A stretch of DNA of 12,432 nt from Burkholderiales bacterium. Lineage in GTDB: Bacteria; Pseudomonadota; Gammaproteobacteria; Burkholderiales; SG8-39. The stretch is taken from assembly GCA_017880745.1 (NCBI GenBank), contig JADGRR010000040.1, positions 1 through 12,432 on the forward strand, read 5' to 3'. Under the pieces are notes generated by a model. It was not told the origin of the DNA. It searched no databases and saw only the letters and a program-made list of their open reading frames with translations. Both the position numbers and the translations under genes were made by a program. Of this stretch, positions 1-6,522 are shown piece after piece (positions within the stretch are counted from its first letter, which is position 1; every line of letters begins with the position of its first letter).

Positions 1-2256
1 CTGCTGGAGGAGGGCAGCCTGGTTCCGGCCGACTGCCGCCTGGTCGAGGCGTTCGCGCTACGCGTGAACACCGCGACGGTCACCGGCGAATCCCTGCCCA
101 AGGCGTGCAATACCGAGCCCAGCCTCGAGGACGCGCCGCTGTACGCCAAAAACATCGCGCTCGCAGGCACCTCGGTGGTGTCTGGTCAGGCACGCGCGGT
201 GGTGTACGCCACCGGCATGCGCACCGAGTTCGGCAAGATCGCCCACCTTACGCAAACAGTGGGCGAACCCAGCTCGCCGCTGCAGCGCGAGATCGCGCGC
301 CTGTCGCGCCTCGTCGCCTTTCTCGCCACCGGCATCGGCGCCACCATGTTTTTCGTCGGCCAGGCGATGGGGCTTCCGACCTGGGAGAACCTGCTGTTTG
401 CCATCGGCATCATCGTCGCCAACGTGCCCGAAGGCCTGCTGCCGACGGTGACGCTGTCGCTGGCGATGGCGACGCAGCGCATGGCCAAGCGCAACGCCCT
501 GGTGCGCCACCTGCCGGCAGTCGAGGCGCTCGGTTCGACCACGACCATCTGCTGCGACAAGACCGGCACACTGACGCAGAACCGCATGTCGGTGAAGCGC
601 CTGTGGCTCGGCGGCGGCTTCGTCGAGCCGGCCGATCTTGCGGCGCAGCCGCGCCTGACGCAGGATAACCGCCAGCTGTTCGTCAATGCCGCGCTCTGCC
701 ACAACCTGAACGAGGTGGACGACCACGGCCAGCGCAAACTGCTGGGCGACCCGATGGAAGCGGCGCTGGCCGGCATGGGCCGGCAGGCGGCCGGCGGACT
801 CGACGGTTTCGCGCGCATCGACGAAATCCCTTTCGACACCGACCGCAAGCGCATGTCGGTGCTGTGCGCGACGCCGCAGGGCCGCGTGCTCTACTGCAAG
901 GGCGCGCCGGAGACGGTGCTCGCCGCCTGCGACTTCGTCCAGTTCGACGCCGGAATTGCGCCGCTCGACGCCGCGGCGAAGACGCGCCTGCTGGCGGCGC
1001 AGGACGTGATGACCGAGGCCGGGCTGCGCGTGCTGGCTTTCGCCCATTGCGCGGTCGAGGACGGCATGCCGGGCGAGGAGCGCGGCATGACCCTCACCGG
1101 CTTGGTCGGGCTCGAAGACCCGCCGCGGCTCGAGGTGCCGGAGGCCATTTCGCGCTCTGCCGCGGCCGGCATCCGCATCATCATGGTCACGGGCGACCAC
1201 CCGCATACGGCCCTGGCCGTCGCGCGCGAGATCGGACTGGTGAAGACAGAGCAGCCGGTGGTGGTCAGCGGCGACGAACTGCGCCGCATGTCGCCGGCAC
1301 AATTGCAACTAACGCTTGATGCGCGGGAGATCATTTTTGCCCGCGTCGCCGCCGAGCAGAAAATGCTGATCGTGCAGGCGCTGAAGAAGAAGGGCGAGAT
1401 CGTCGCCGTCACCGGCGATGGCGTGAACGACGCGCCGGCGCTCAAAACCGCCGACATCGGCATCGCCATGGGCATCGCCGGCACCGACGTGGCCAAGGAA
1501 GCGGCCGACCTGATCCTGCTCGACGACAATTTCGCCAGCATCGTCGCCGCCATCGAGGAAGGGCGCGCGGTGTTCGAGAACATCCGCAAGTTCCTCACCT
1601 ACATCCTGAGTTCCAACATTCCCGAGCTGGTGCCCTATCTCGCCTTTGTGCTCTTCAGGATCCCGCTGCCGCTCACCATCATCCAGATCCTGGCCGTCGA
1701 CCTCGGCACCGACATGCTGCCGGCGCTGGCGCTGGGCGCCGAGAAACCCGATCCGGGCGTCATGAGCCGCCCGCCCAGAGCGCGCGGCGAGCGGCTGCTG
1801 TCATGGGGACTGATCGCCCGAGCGTATCTGTTCCTCGGCGCGCTGGAGGCGGTGGCGTCGATGGCGGTGTTCTTCTTCGTCCTGGACGCAGCCGGTTGGC
1901 GCTACGGCGATTTGCCCGGCAGGTTCGCCCCGCTGTATCTGCAGGCGACCACGGCCTGCCTGCTGGCGATTGTCATGACCCAGGTGGCGAATGTGTTCCT
2001 CTGCCGCCACCCGCGGAAGTCGTCGCTGTCTTTTGGCCTGTTCAGCAACCCGCTCATCCTGCTCGGCATAGTAGCGGAGCTGGGCCTGATCCTGTTCATC
2101 GTCTACACTCCGGCCGGAAACTGGCTGCTTGGCACGGCGCCGGTCGGGCCGGAGGTCTGGTTGCTCGCCGTTGTGTTCGCCGTCTCGATGTGGACCTTGG
2201 AGGAAGCGCGCAAGGTCTGGCTGCGCTGGAGCGCGCGCCGACACATAATTCCGTAA
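1..2256 (+). CDS. P-type cation-transporting ATPase, Na+/K+-ATPase-like (P2C-type), 5' partial
   Basis: An inner-membrane pump that uses ATP to move cations through an aspartyl-phosphate intermediate. The reading frame is open from base 1, so the start and roughly the first 150-200 residues (TM1-2, part of the actuator domain) lie outside; 751 codons remain. Seen in order: an actuator-domain TGES loop (82-93), TM3-4 with NVPEG (421-435), the phosphorylation motif CDKTGTLT (phospho-Asp codon 556-558), KGAPE in the nucleotide-binding domain (898-912), TGDGVNDAP hinge (1411-1437), then TM5-TM10. SNIPE in TM5 (Glu codon 1624) and DLGTD in TM6 (Asp codons 1699 and 1711) match the cation-site residues of animal Na+/K+-ATPases, not the NLVTD of Ca2+ pumps; the TM8 Asp of Na+/K+ pumps is Asn here (codon 1990). 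The ion is not certain: Na+, K+, H+ or Ca2+ remain possible. No beta subunit gene is seen downstream. The family call is very secure. Confidence 0.95.
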   Translation: MLEEGSLVPADCRLVEAFALRVNTATVTGESLPKACNTEPSLEDAPLYAKNIALAGTSVVSGQARAVVYATGMRTEFGKIAHLTQTVGEPSSPLQREIARLSRLVAFLATGIGATMFFVGQAMGLPTWENLLFAIGIIVANVPEGLLPTVTLSLAMATQRMAKRNALVRHLPAVEALGSTTTICCDKTGTLTQNRMSVKRLWLGGGFVEPADLAAQPRLTQDNRQLFVNAALCHNLNEVDDHGQRKLLGDPMEAALAGMGRQAAGGLDGFARIDEIPFDTDRKRMSVLCATPQGRVLYCKGAPETVLAACDFVQFDAGIAPLDAAAKTRLLAAQDVMTEAGLRVLAFAHCAVEDGMPGEERGMTLTGLVGLEDPPRLEVPEAISRSAAAGIRIIMVTGDHPHTALAVAREIGLVKTEQPVVVSGDELRRMSPAQLQLTLDAREIIFARVAAEQKMLIVQALKKKGEIVAVTGDGVNDAPALKTADIGIAMGIAGTDVAKEAADLILLDDNFASIVAAIEEGRAVFENIRKFLTYILSSNIPELVPYLAFVLFRIPLPLTIIQILAVDLGTDMLPALALGAEKPDPGVMSRPPRARGERLLSWGLIARAYLFLGALEAVASMAVFFFVLDAAGWRYGDLPGRFAPLYLQATTACLLAIVMTQVANVFLCRHPRKSSLSFGLFSNPLILLGIVAELGLILFIVYTPAGNWLLGTAPVGPEVWLLAVVFAVSMWTLEEARKVWLRWSARRHIIP

Positions 2257-2469
2257 AATCAAAAACCGGGAACCCGCGCTTCATTTGATTCGCATGGGAG
2301 CTTATCCAATCTGGCAATAAAATGCGGCCGGCCCTGCTGCCGCTCGCTGCGAGCATACGGCGAGGCGAACCGGCGCGGGAGCGGCGTAATCACGTCCGCT
2401 GCCAGTCTGGCGTAAACTAGGGCGCGAGCTCGATCTGTTCTCGGGCAACTCATTTCAGATGAGGGCACC

Positions 2470-2745
2470 ATGGGCGAAATACCGAACGACATCGACCGTG
2501 CTGCGATCGAGGAGCACGCACAACGCACAGTCGAGCAAACGGCGCTGCGCAAGGTGCGCAAGACGCTCGACAAGATCGAAGAGGCCGAGGCTGCACGGCA
2601 CCGGATGCTGCGCTACACGCTTATCGCGTGCGCGCTATTGGCCGTGTTCGGCGTGTTGTTGGTTTGGGGATTCATAATCAGCGGCAGAGATGTGCCGAAA
2701 CCCCCGCCGATGAAAGTTCCGAGCACGCTTCCGCAAAGGCAGTAA
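2470..2745 (+). CDS. Small single-pass membrane protein of unknown function
   Basis: I do not recognise the family. The 91-residue product has a charged, probably helical N-terminal half (residues 1-47, rich in Glu, Arg, Lys and Ala, possibly a coiled coil), one hydrophobic segment at about residues 49-70 that should span the inner membrane, and a short Pro-rich tail (about 75-89). There is no signal-peptidase site or lipobox. By charge the long N-terminal half is predicted cytoplasmic and the tail periplasmic. A GAGG stretch lies about 5 nt before the ATG at 2470. The gene stands 213 nt after the ATPase and about 90 nt before the GST gene, so an operon link to either is unproven. It is probably real because of its RBS, sensible topology and lack of a better frame, but no function can be assigned. 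Confidence 0.7.
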   Translation: MGEIPNDIDRAAIEEHAQRTVEQTALRKVRKTLDKIEEAEAARHRMLRYTLIACALLAVFGVLLVWGFIISGRDVPKPPPMKVPSTLPQRQ

Positions 2746-2832
2746 TCCAGATACTCTGTGCCTGCGCCCCCGGGCGCCCCGAAGCCGATCCGGAGCGCCG
2801 CTCCTTGAAATCCGATGGCAGGCCAGCACAAT

Positions 2833-3504
2833 ATGATCATCGTCCACCATCTCAACAACTCCCGCTCGCAGCGCGTGCTGTGGCTGCTGGAGGAACTCGG
2901 CTTAGATTACGAGGTCAAGCGCTACGAGCGCGATCCGAAGACGATGCTGGCGCCGGCGTCGTTGCGCGCGGTGCATCCGCTGGGCAAGTCGCCCGTGATC
3001 TCTGAAGGCGGGGTGACGGTCGCTGAATCCGGCGCGATCATGGAATACATCATCGAGCGTCACGGACAGGGCCGCCTGATTCCTCCGCCTGGCACGCCGG
3101 AGCGCCTGCGCTATACCTACTGGCTGCATTACGCCGAGGGCTCGGCCATGCCGCCCTTGCTGCTGAGCCTGATCTTCGGGCGCCTGCCGCGCGCGCCGAT
3201 GCCGTTCTTCATGCGTCCGATCGTGCGTGCCATCTCGGATAAAACGCGGAAGGCATTCATCGACCCGCAGCTCGAGCTGCACCGGAACTTCATGGAGAGC
3301 GAACTCGGCAAGAGCACCTGGTTCGCCGGCGAAGAGTTCACCGCCGCCGACATCCAGATGAGTTTTCCGGTGGAAGCGGCGGCCGCGCGCGGCGGACTGG
3401 ATTCGAGCCGGCCGAATCTGTGGGCGTATCTGCAGCGCATCCATGCGCGGCCGGCGTACAAGCGCGCGCTGCAGAAGGGCGGGCCGTTCGAGTTGATGCG
3501 CTGA
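2833..3504 (+). CDS. Glutathione S-transferase family protein
   Basis: A cytosolic enzyme expected to use glutathione for conjugation or reduction of electrophiles; the substrate is unknown. The 223-residue product has an N-terminal thioredoxin-like domain (about 1-80) beginning with the strand MIIVHHL, a Ser-rich NNSRSQR loop (residues 8-14) that would supply the glutathione-activating Ser, a cis-Pro in SPV (54) and the glutathione-binding ESGAI motif (65-69). An alpha-helical C-terminal domain follows, with an AGEEFTAADIQM segment typical of GSTs. I chose ATG 2833 because GSTs of this type start directly with the first beta strand; an in-frame ATG at 2815 would add six residues, and neither has a good Shine-Dalgarno. 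It follows the small membrane protein by about 90 nt and ends 30 nt before the glycosylase gene, so these two may be co-transcribed. Confidence 0.92.
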   Translation: MIIVHHLNNSRSQRVLWLLEELGLDYEVKRYERDPKTMLAPASLRAVHPLGKSPVISEGGVTVAESGAIMEYIIERHGQGRLIPPPGTPERLRYTYWLHYAEGSAMPPLLLSLIFGRLPRAPMPFFMRPIVRAISDKTRKAFIDPQLELHRNFMESELGKSTWFAGEEFTAADIQMSFPVEAAAARGGLDSSRPNLWAYLQRIHARPAYKRALQKGGPFELMR

Positions 3505-3534
3505 GCCCGCGGTTGCGCGCTGCACTGCGCTGAC

Positions 3535-4068
3535 ATGCCGCACGTTGAAAGTTTCGCACCGATAGCGAATGCAAAGGCGCGCGTCCTGATTCTCGGGAGC
3601 ATGCCCGGGAAAGCATCGCTCGCGGCCGGGCAGTATTACGCGCATCCGCAGAACCTGTTCTGGCGGATACTGGGGGAGGTCACCGGGGCCGGTCCGGCAT
3701 TCCCTTACGCGGTCAGGGCCCGGGGGCTGAGATCGCGCGGGATCGCGCTGTGGGACGTGCTCGAATCCTGCGCGCGCGAGGGCAGCCTGGATTCGGCGAT
3801 CGACGACGCCAGCATCAGCGCCAACGACTTCGCCTCGTTCTACCGCGCGCATCCGCGGATCGCGCACGTCTTCTTCAACGGAGCCAAGGCCGAGGCGTGC
3901 TATCGAAAATACGTGCTGCCTGCGCTCGGGGATGCACCGGCACCGGCGGGCTGCCAGCGCCTGCCCTCGACCAGCCCGGCCAACGCCTCCATGTCCCGCG
4001 CGCACAAGCAAAAGGTGTGGCAGCAGGCGCTGCGGCAAGCGTTGGCAGGGCACGCGCGCGGCGCCTGA
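3535..4068 (+). CDS. DNA-deoxyinosine (hypoxanthine-DNA) glycosylase, uracil-DNA glycosylase superfamily family 6
   Basis: A base-excision repair enzyme predicted to remove hypoxanthine (deaminated adenine) from DNA. The 177-residue product is one compact UDG fold. Visible motifs are the GSMPG loop (residues 21-25) with SL following, YYAHPQNLFW (34-43), FFNGAKA (113-119) and LPSTSPANA (143-151), the C-terminal DNA-intercalation motif of this family. From family knowledge, the Asn in the HPxN segment (Asn40) is the likely catalytic residue, in place of the Asp/Asn of family-1 enzymes. The length is normal, slightly long at the C terminus (Ala/Arg-rich end). Start is the ATG 30 nt after the GST stop, with no obvious Shine-Dalgarno, so it may be translated by coupling. 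It converges on the SDR gene on the opposite strand. Confidence 0.9.
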   Translation: MPHVESFAPIANAKARVLILGSMPGKASLAAGQYYAHPQNLFWRILGEVTGAGPAFPYAVRARGLRSRGIALWDVLESCAREGSLDSAIDDASISANDFASFYRAHPRIAHVFFNGAKAEACYRKYVLPALGDAPAPAGCQRLPSTSPANASMSRAHKQKVWQQALRQALAGHARGA

Positions 4069-4088
4069 GTCTCATGTGGTCCGGGTCA

Positions 4089-4169
4089 TGCAGTCCGTGC
4101 AGTCCGGGTCGTGCAGTCCGGGTCGGGTTGCGCAATTGGGTCATGCAGTCCGGGTCGGGTTGCGCAATT
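4089..4169. repeat. Nested direct repeat in the convergent gene junction, overlapping the SDR 3' end
   Basis: A core TGCAGTCCGGGTC occurs at 4098-4110, 4112-4124 and 4144-4156, with a shorter TGCAGTCCG at 4089-4097. Two of these belong to a longer perfect 26-bp repeat, 4112-4137 and 4144-4169, with a 32-bp period. The right copy encodes, on the minus strand, the last residues (LRNPTRTA) and stop of the SDR gene. This looks like a local tandem duplication by slippage; no transposase or array features are present. Confidence 0.85.
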
Positions 4170-4980
4170 CGAGAATGTCCTCCATGCGCGTGCGGATGTC
4201 GTTGCGGATCTTGGGATGCGGAAAAATGTAGAAGCGATTGTTGGCGATGCCTTCGAACGTCATTGCGGCGACATCAGCCGCGGTGACCTTGCCTTTTTCC
4301 AGCAGCGCGCGCACCTGTTCGCGCCTGGTGCGCTCCGCTTCGGTTTCAGCATGATCGAGCAATGCGGCCGGGCGGTTGCGTTGCGCGTTCCAGATGTTGG
4401 TGCCGACCCAGGCGGGGCAGAGCACCGATACGCCGACTTTCGCCTGTTCCGACTGCAGGTCGTGGTACAGCACTTCGGACAGCGTCACCACGGAATGCTT
4501 GGACACGGCATAGGGCGCGGTCGCTGCCATGGATACGAAGCCCGCCGCCGAAGCCGTATTGACGATGTGCCCCTCCTCGTCTTGGCGCAGCATGATCGGG
4601 GTGAACACGCGCACGCCGTGGATCACGCCCCAGACGTTCACCCCCAGCACCCACTGCCAGTCCTTGGCGCTCGCCTCCCAGGTTTTGACCCGCACTCCGC
4701 CAACCCCGGCGTTGTTGCATATCAGGTGCACGCCGCCGCAGGCTTTGAGCGTTTGCGCGGCGAGATTCTCCACGTCCTCGGCCCGGCTGACGTCGCATTT
4801 CACGGTGAGCACCGGCGCCCCCGTGCGCCTGAGTTCATCGGCCGCCGCGGCAAGCGCCACATCCTCGATGTCGGCGAGCACCACCTGCATGCCTTCGGCT
4901 GCCGCGCGGCGCGCAAGCGCCAGACCTATGCCGCTGGCGCCGCCGGTAATCACAGCGACCTTGTCCTTGAATTGTTTCAT
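4141..4980 (-). CDS. Short-chain dehydrogenase/reductase (SDR), NAD(H)-type, classical family
   Basis: A cytosolic oxidoreductase that interconverts an alcohol and a ketone; the substrate is unknown. The 279-residue Rossmann-fold protein has the coenzyme loop TGGASGIG (residues 12-19), Asp37 at the end of the second strand (favours NAD over NADP), NNAG (89-92), the structural Asn in VNVWG (115), catalytic Ser144 and the YAVSK pair Tyr157/Lys161. The C-terminal part (about 205-270), with a long charged helix, is longer than in minimal SDRs. The ATG at 4978-4980 is preceded by GGAGAA (minus strand, 4985-4990), which supports the start. The final LRNPTRTA is encoded by a 26-bp direct repeat copy, so the natural C terminus may have been altered by duplication. 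A terminator and an inverted repeat separate it from the upstream racemase, so it probably has its own promoter. Confidence 0.93.
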   Translation of the reverse strand: MKQFKDKVAVITGGASGIGLALARRAAAEGMQVVLADIEDVALAAAADELRRTGAPVLTVKCDVSRAEDVENLAAQTLKACGGVHLICNNAGVGGVRVKTWEASAKDWQWVLGVNVWGVIHGVRVFTPIMLRQDEEGHIVNTASAAGFVSMAATAPYAVSKHSVVTLSEVLYHDLQSEQAKVGVSVLCPAWVGTNIWNAQRNRPAALLDHAETEAERTRREQVRALLEKGKVTAADVAAMTFEGIANNRFYIFPHPKIRNDIRTRMEDILELRNPTRTA

Positions 4981-5046
4981 GTCGTTCTCCGTTGTTACCG
5001 GCGCGCAGGGCGCGAATCGTTTCCCGCCGTTGGCTGAATGTTACGG

Positions 5047-5127
5047 GGCTGTTGAAATTCGCTTCCCGGGCGGAACAAAATGCGTGTACGCAAAACCTCT
5101 CTCAGAGGGAAGCGAATTTCTGCAGCC
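5047..5127. repeat. MITE-like 81-bp element with 21-bp inverted arms
   Basis: The left arm 5047-5067 and right arm 5107-5127 are reverse complements with only two mismatches; the inner 14 bp (GAAATTCGCTTCCC against GGGAAGCGAATTTC) are perfect. The 39-nt interior contains a small hairpin, TGCGT-GT-ACGCA, at 5081-5092, flanked by A runs. The outer ends begin GGCTGTTGAAA, which resembles insertion-sequence ends in general style. No ORF lies within and no clear target duplication is visible. It sits just upstream of the minus-strand SDR gene and could also act as an RNA hairpin in its leader. Confidence 0.7.
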
Positions 5128-5144
5128 TCTGAAATGGGGGATAC

Positions 5145-5166
5145 AAAAGGGGGCGCGCCCCCTCTT
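5145..5166 (-). terminator. Rho-independent terminator of the racemase gene
   Basis: A perfect palindrome GGGGGCGCGCCCCC (5149-5162) is followed, in the minus-strand reading direction, by TTTT (5148-5145). It begins about 15 nt after the stop codon of the minus-strand racemase gene (5178-5180). The stem is flanked by partly pairing A/T runs, so weak termination in the plus direction is also possible. Confidence 0.75.
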
Positions 5167-5177
5167 TCAGCACCCTG

Positions 5178-6332
5178 TCAGGCATCCAGCATCAGCGCGC
5201 CGCGCGCGCGAAAGCCGTCGATGTCGGTCTTGCCAAAGCCCCAGTCGGCGAGCGCCTGCGCTCCGCCTTCGCCGCGGCGCGGCGCGCCGCGTGCAATCGC
5301 GCCCGGCGTGCGCGAATAACGCGGGGCGGGCGCGGGTTGCGTCACGCCGTCGATGTCGACGAAGGCGCTGCGCGCCCGGTTGTGCGGGTGCTGCGGCGCC
5401 TCGGCGAGCGAGAGCACCGGCGCAAAGCACACGTCCGTGCCTTCCATCTCCCGGCACCACTCATCCCGGGTCTTGCGCTTGAAGGCGGCGCTGAAAGCGG
5501 CGCGCAGCTCGGGCCAGCGCGTGTATTCGAATTGTCCCGGCAGAGTCGCGGCATCCAGACCCAGCCGCGCTAGAAGTTCGGCGTAGAAGCGGCCCTCGAT
5601 CGAGCCGATCGCAACGTGCTTCCCGTCGGCGGTCTCGTACGCGTCGTACCACGGCGCGCCGGTGTCGAGCACGTTGACGCCGCGCTGGTCGCGCCAGTGG
5701 CCGGCAGCCATGCGGCCATAGAACATCGCCATCAGGCCCGCCGCGCCCTCGGACATGGCGGCATCGATCACCTGGCCCCTGCCCGAAGCGCGCGCTTCGA
5801 AGAGCGCGCAGGCGATGCCGAAGGCCAAATACATCCCGCCACCGCCGAAATCGCCGACCAGGTTGAGCGGCGGCACCGGTGCCCCGCCTTTGCGTCCGAT
5901 CGCGTGCAGCGCGCCCGACAGCGCGATGTAGTTGATGTCGTGGCCGGCGGCCTGCGCCAAAGGTCCGTCCTGGCCCCAGCCGGTGATGCGGCCATAGACC
6001 AGGCGCCGATTGCGCGCGGAGCACGCGTCCGGCCCCAGCCCCAGGCGCTCGGTGACGCCGGGCCGGAAACCCTCGATCAGCGCGTCGGCCTTCGCCGCCC
6101 AGTCGAGCACCATGGCGACCGATTCAGGCCGCTTCAGGTCGAGCGCGATCGAGCGCCGGCCGCGGGACATGATGTCGTATTTCGGTTCCACCGGCAGTCC
6201 CAGATCGCTCGATTGCAGGCGGTCCACGCGCAGCACGTCGGCGCCCATGTCGGCGAGCAACATGCCGCAGAAAGGCCCTGGGCCTATGCCTGCGATTTCC
6301 AGCACCTTCACCCCTGTCAGCGGCCCGCTCAT
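5178..6332 (-). CDS. Alpha-methylacyl-CoA racemase-type CoA-transferase family III (CaiB/BaiF) protein
   Basis: Predicted to epimerise (2R)- and (2S)-2-methylacyl-CoA esters so that stereospecific acyl-CoA dehydrogenases can act on them; cytosolic. The 384-residue protein starts with the family fold GVKVLEIAGIGPGPFCGMLL, followed by the SRGRRSIALDLK stretch (about 56-67). Racemase rather than transferase activity is suggested by GHDINYIALSG (His131) and GDFGGGGM (Asp161). The 30-residue spacing of this His/Asp pair equals that of the catalytic pair in Mycobacterium MCR; true formyl- or carnitine-CoA transferases have a different Asp site. The C-terminal half is of normal length. The ATG at 6330-6332 has an AGGAGA ribosome site 6-7 nt upstream on the minus strand. 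It is divergent from the acyl-CoA dehydrogenase operon, which fits a shared pathway. A CoA-transferase role cannot be excluded without assay. Confidence 0.92.
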   Translation of the reverse strand: MSGPLTGVKVLEIAGIGPGPFCGMLLADMGADVLRVDRLQSSDLGLPVEPKYDIMSRGRRSIALDLKRPESVAMVLDWAAKADALIEGFRPGVTERLGLGPDACSARNRRLVYGRITGWGQDGPLAQAAGHDINYIALSGALHAIGRKGGAPVPPLNLVGDFGGGGMYLAFGIACALFEARASGRGQVIDAAMSEGAAGLMAMFYGRMAAGHWRDQRGVNVLDTGAPWYDAYETADGKHVAIGSIEGRFYAELLARLGLDAATLPGQFEYTRWPELRAAFSAAFKRKTRDEWCREMEGTDVCFAPVLSLAEAPQHPHNRARSAFVDIDGVTQPAPAPRYSRTPGAIARGAPRRGEGGAQALADWGFGKTDIDGFRARGALMLDA

Positions 6333-6361
6333 CCTGTTCTCCTCAGCTTGGAATCAGAGCC

Positions 6362-6391
6362 AACATAGCAGATCAATGTCGGGTGTGGCAA
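6362..6391 (-). promoter_or_regulatory. Candidate sigma70 promoter for the racemase gene
   Basis: On the minus strand, TTGCCA (6391-6386) and TATGTT (6367-6362) are separated by 18 nt, a good match to -35 and -10 boxes. The -10 lies about 30 nt before the ATG, leaving a short leader that contains the AGGAGA ribosome site. Confidence 0.45.
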
Positions 6392-6442
6392 AAAACATCG
6401 TGCACCGCCTGGTCCGTCGGATGAGGGCTTTTCCCGGCCGGA

Positions 6443-6453
6443 AACACCGTGTT
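6443..6453. promoter_or_regulatory. Possible operator, AACAC-C-GTGTT, in the divergent promoter region
   Basis: A short inverted repeat with 5-bp arms around one base lies in the 190-nt region between the racemase and the acyl-CoA dehydrogenase genes, about 30 nt upstream of a TACAAT (6482-6487) that may be the plus-strand -10 box; no good -35 is at the right distance. TetR-type regulators often act at such places in fatty-acid operons, but no regulator gene is present here. This is weak evidence. Confidence 0.2.
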
Positions 6454-6510
6454 CGCTTACGGCTTGCGCGGCGCACGGTGATACAATGGAAATTGCCCAT
6501 CGTGCCATCG

Positions 6511-6516
6511 AAAGGA
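6511..6516 (+). promoter_or_regulatory. Ribosome binding site AAAGGA that sets the dehydrogenase start
   Basis: The frame is open upstream to about 6010, but AAAGGA lies 6 nt before ATG 6523 and the family N terminus (MDLNYTKEEQAFR) begins there. The upstream extension is antisense to the racemase gene and has no family similarity. Confidence 0.75.
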
Positions 6517-6522
6517 TCTGCC

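Noticed and set aside
58..1308. A 416-residue open frame on the minus strand across the ATPase gene
   Set aside because: It is Arg/His/Ala-rich without domain motifs and is antisense to a gene with all P-type ATPase motifs; typical of GC-rich DNA.
2257..2469. Promoter-like words (TTGATT, TAAAAT, TAAACT) between the ATPase and the small membrane protein
   Set aside because: No -35/-10 pair has acceptable spacing; a promoter probably exists here but I cannot place it.
2763..2803. Short hairpins (GCGCCC/GGGCGC and GGAGC/GCTCC) before the GST gene
   Set aside because: Stems of 5-6 bp in GC-rich DNA without a T run are expected by chance, so I did not call a terminator.
2815..2832. Earlier ATG for the glutathione S-transferase at 2815
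   Set aside because: It adds six residues before the first beta strand and has no better ribosome site; 2833 fits the family N terminus, though 2815 cannot be excluded.
2902..4053. A 383-residue minus-strand frame across the GST and glycosylase genes
   Set aside because: It is antisense to two well-supported genes and shows no recognisable domain.
4089..4169. Direct repeats considered as a CRISPR array
   Set aside because: Repeats are nested with 0-6 nt gaps, there are no spacers of even length and no cas genes.
4111..5037. A 308-residue plus-strand frame opposite the SDR gene
   Set aside because: It mirrors the SDR coding sequence; composition is His/Arg-rich and it begins inside the direct repeat.
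6010..6522. Upstream extension of the large acyl-CoA dehydrogenase frame
   Set aside because: It is antisense to the racemase and lacks family similarity; AAAGGA and MDLNYTKEEQ place the start at 6523.
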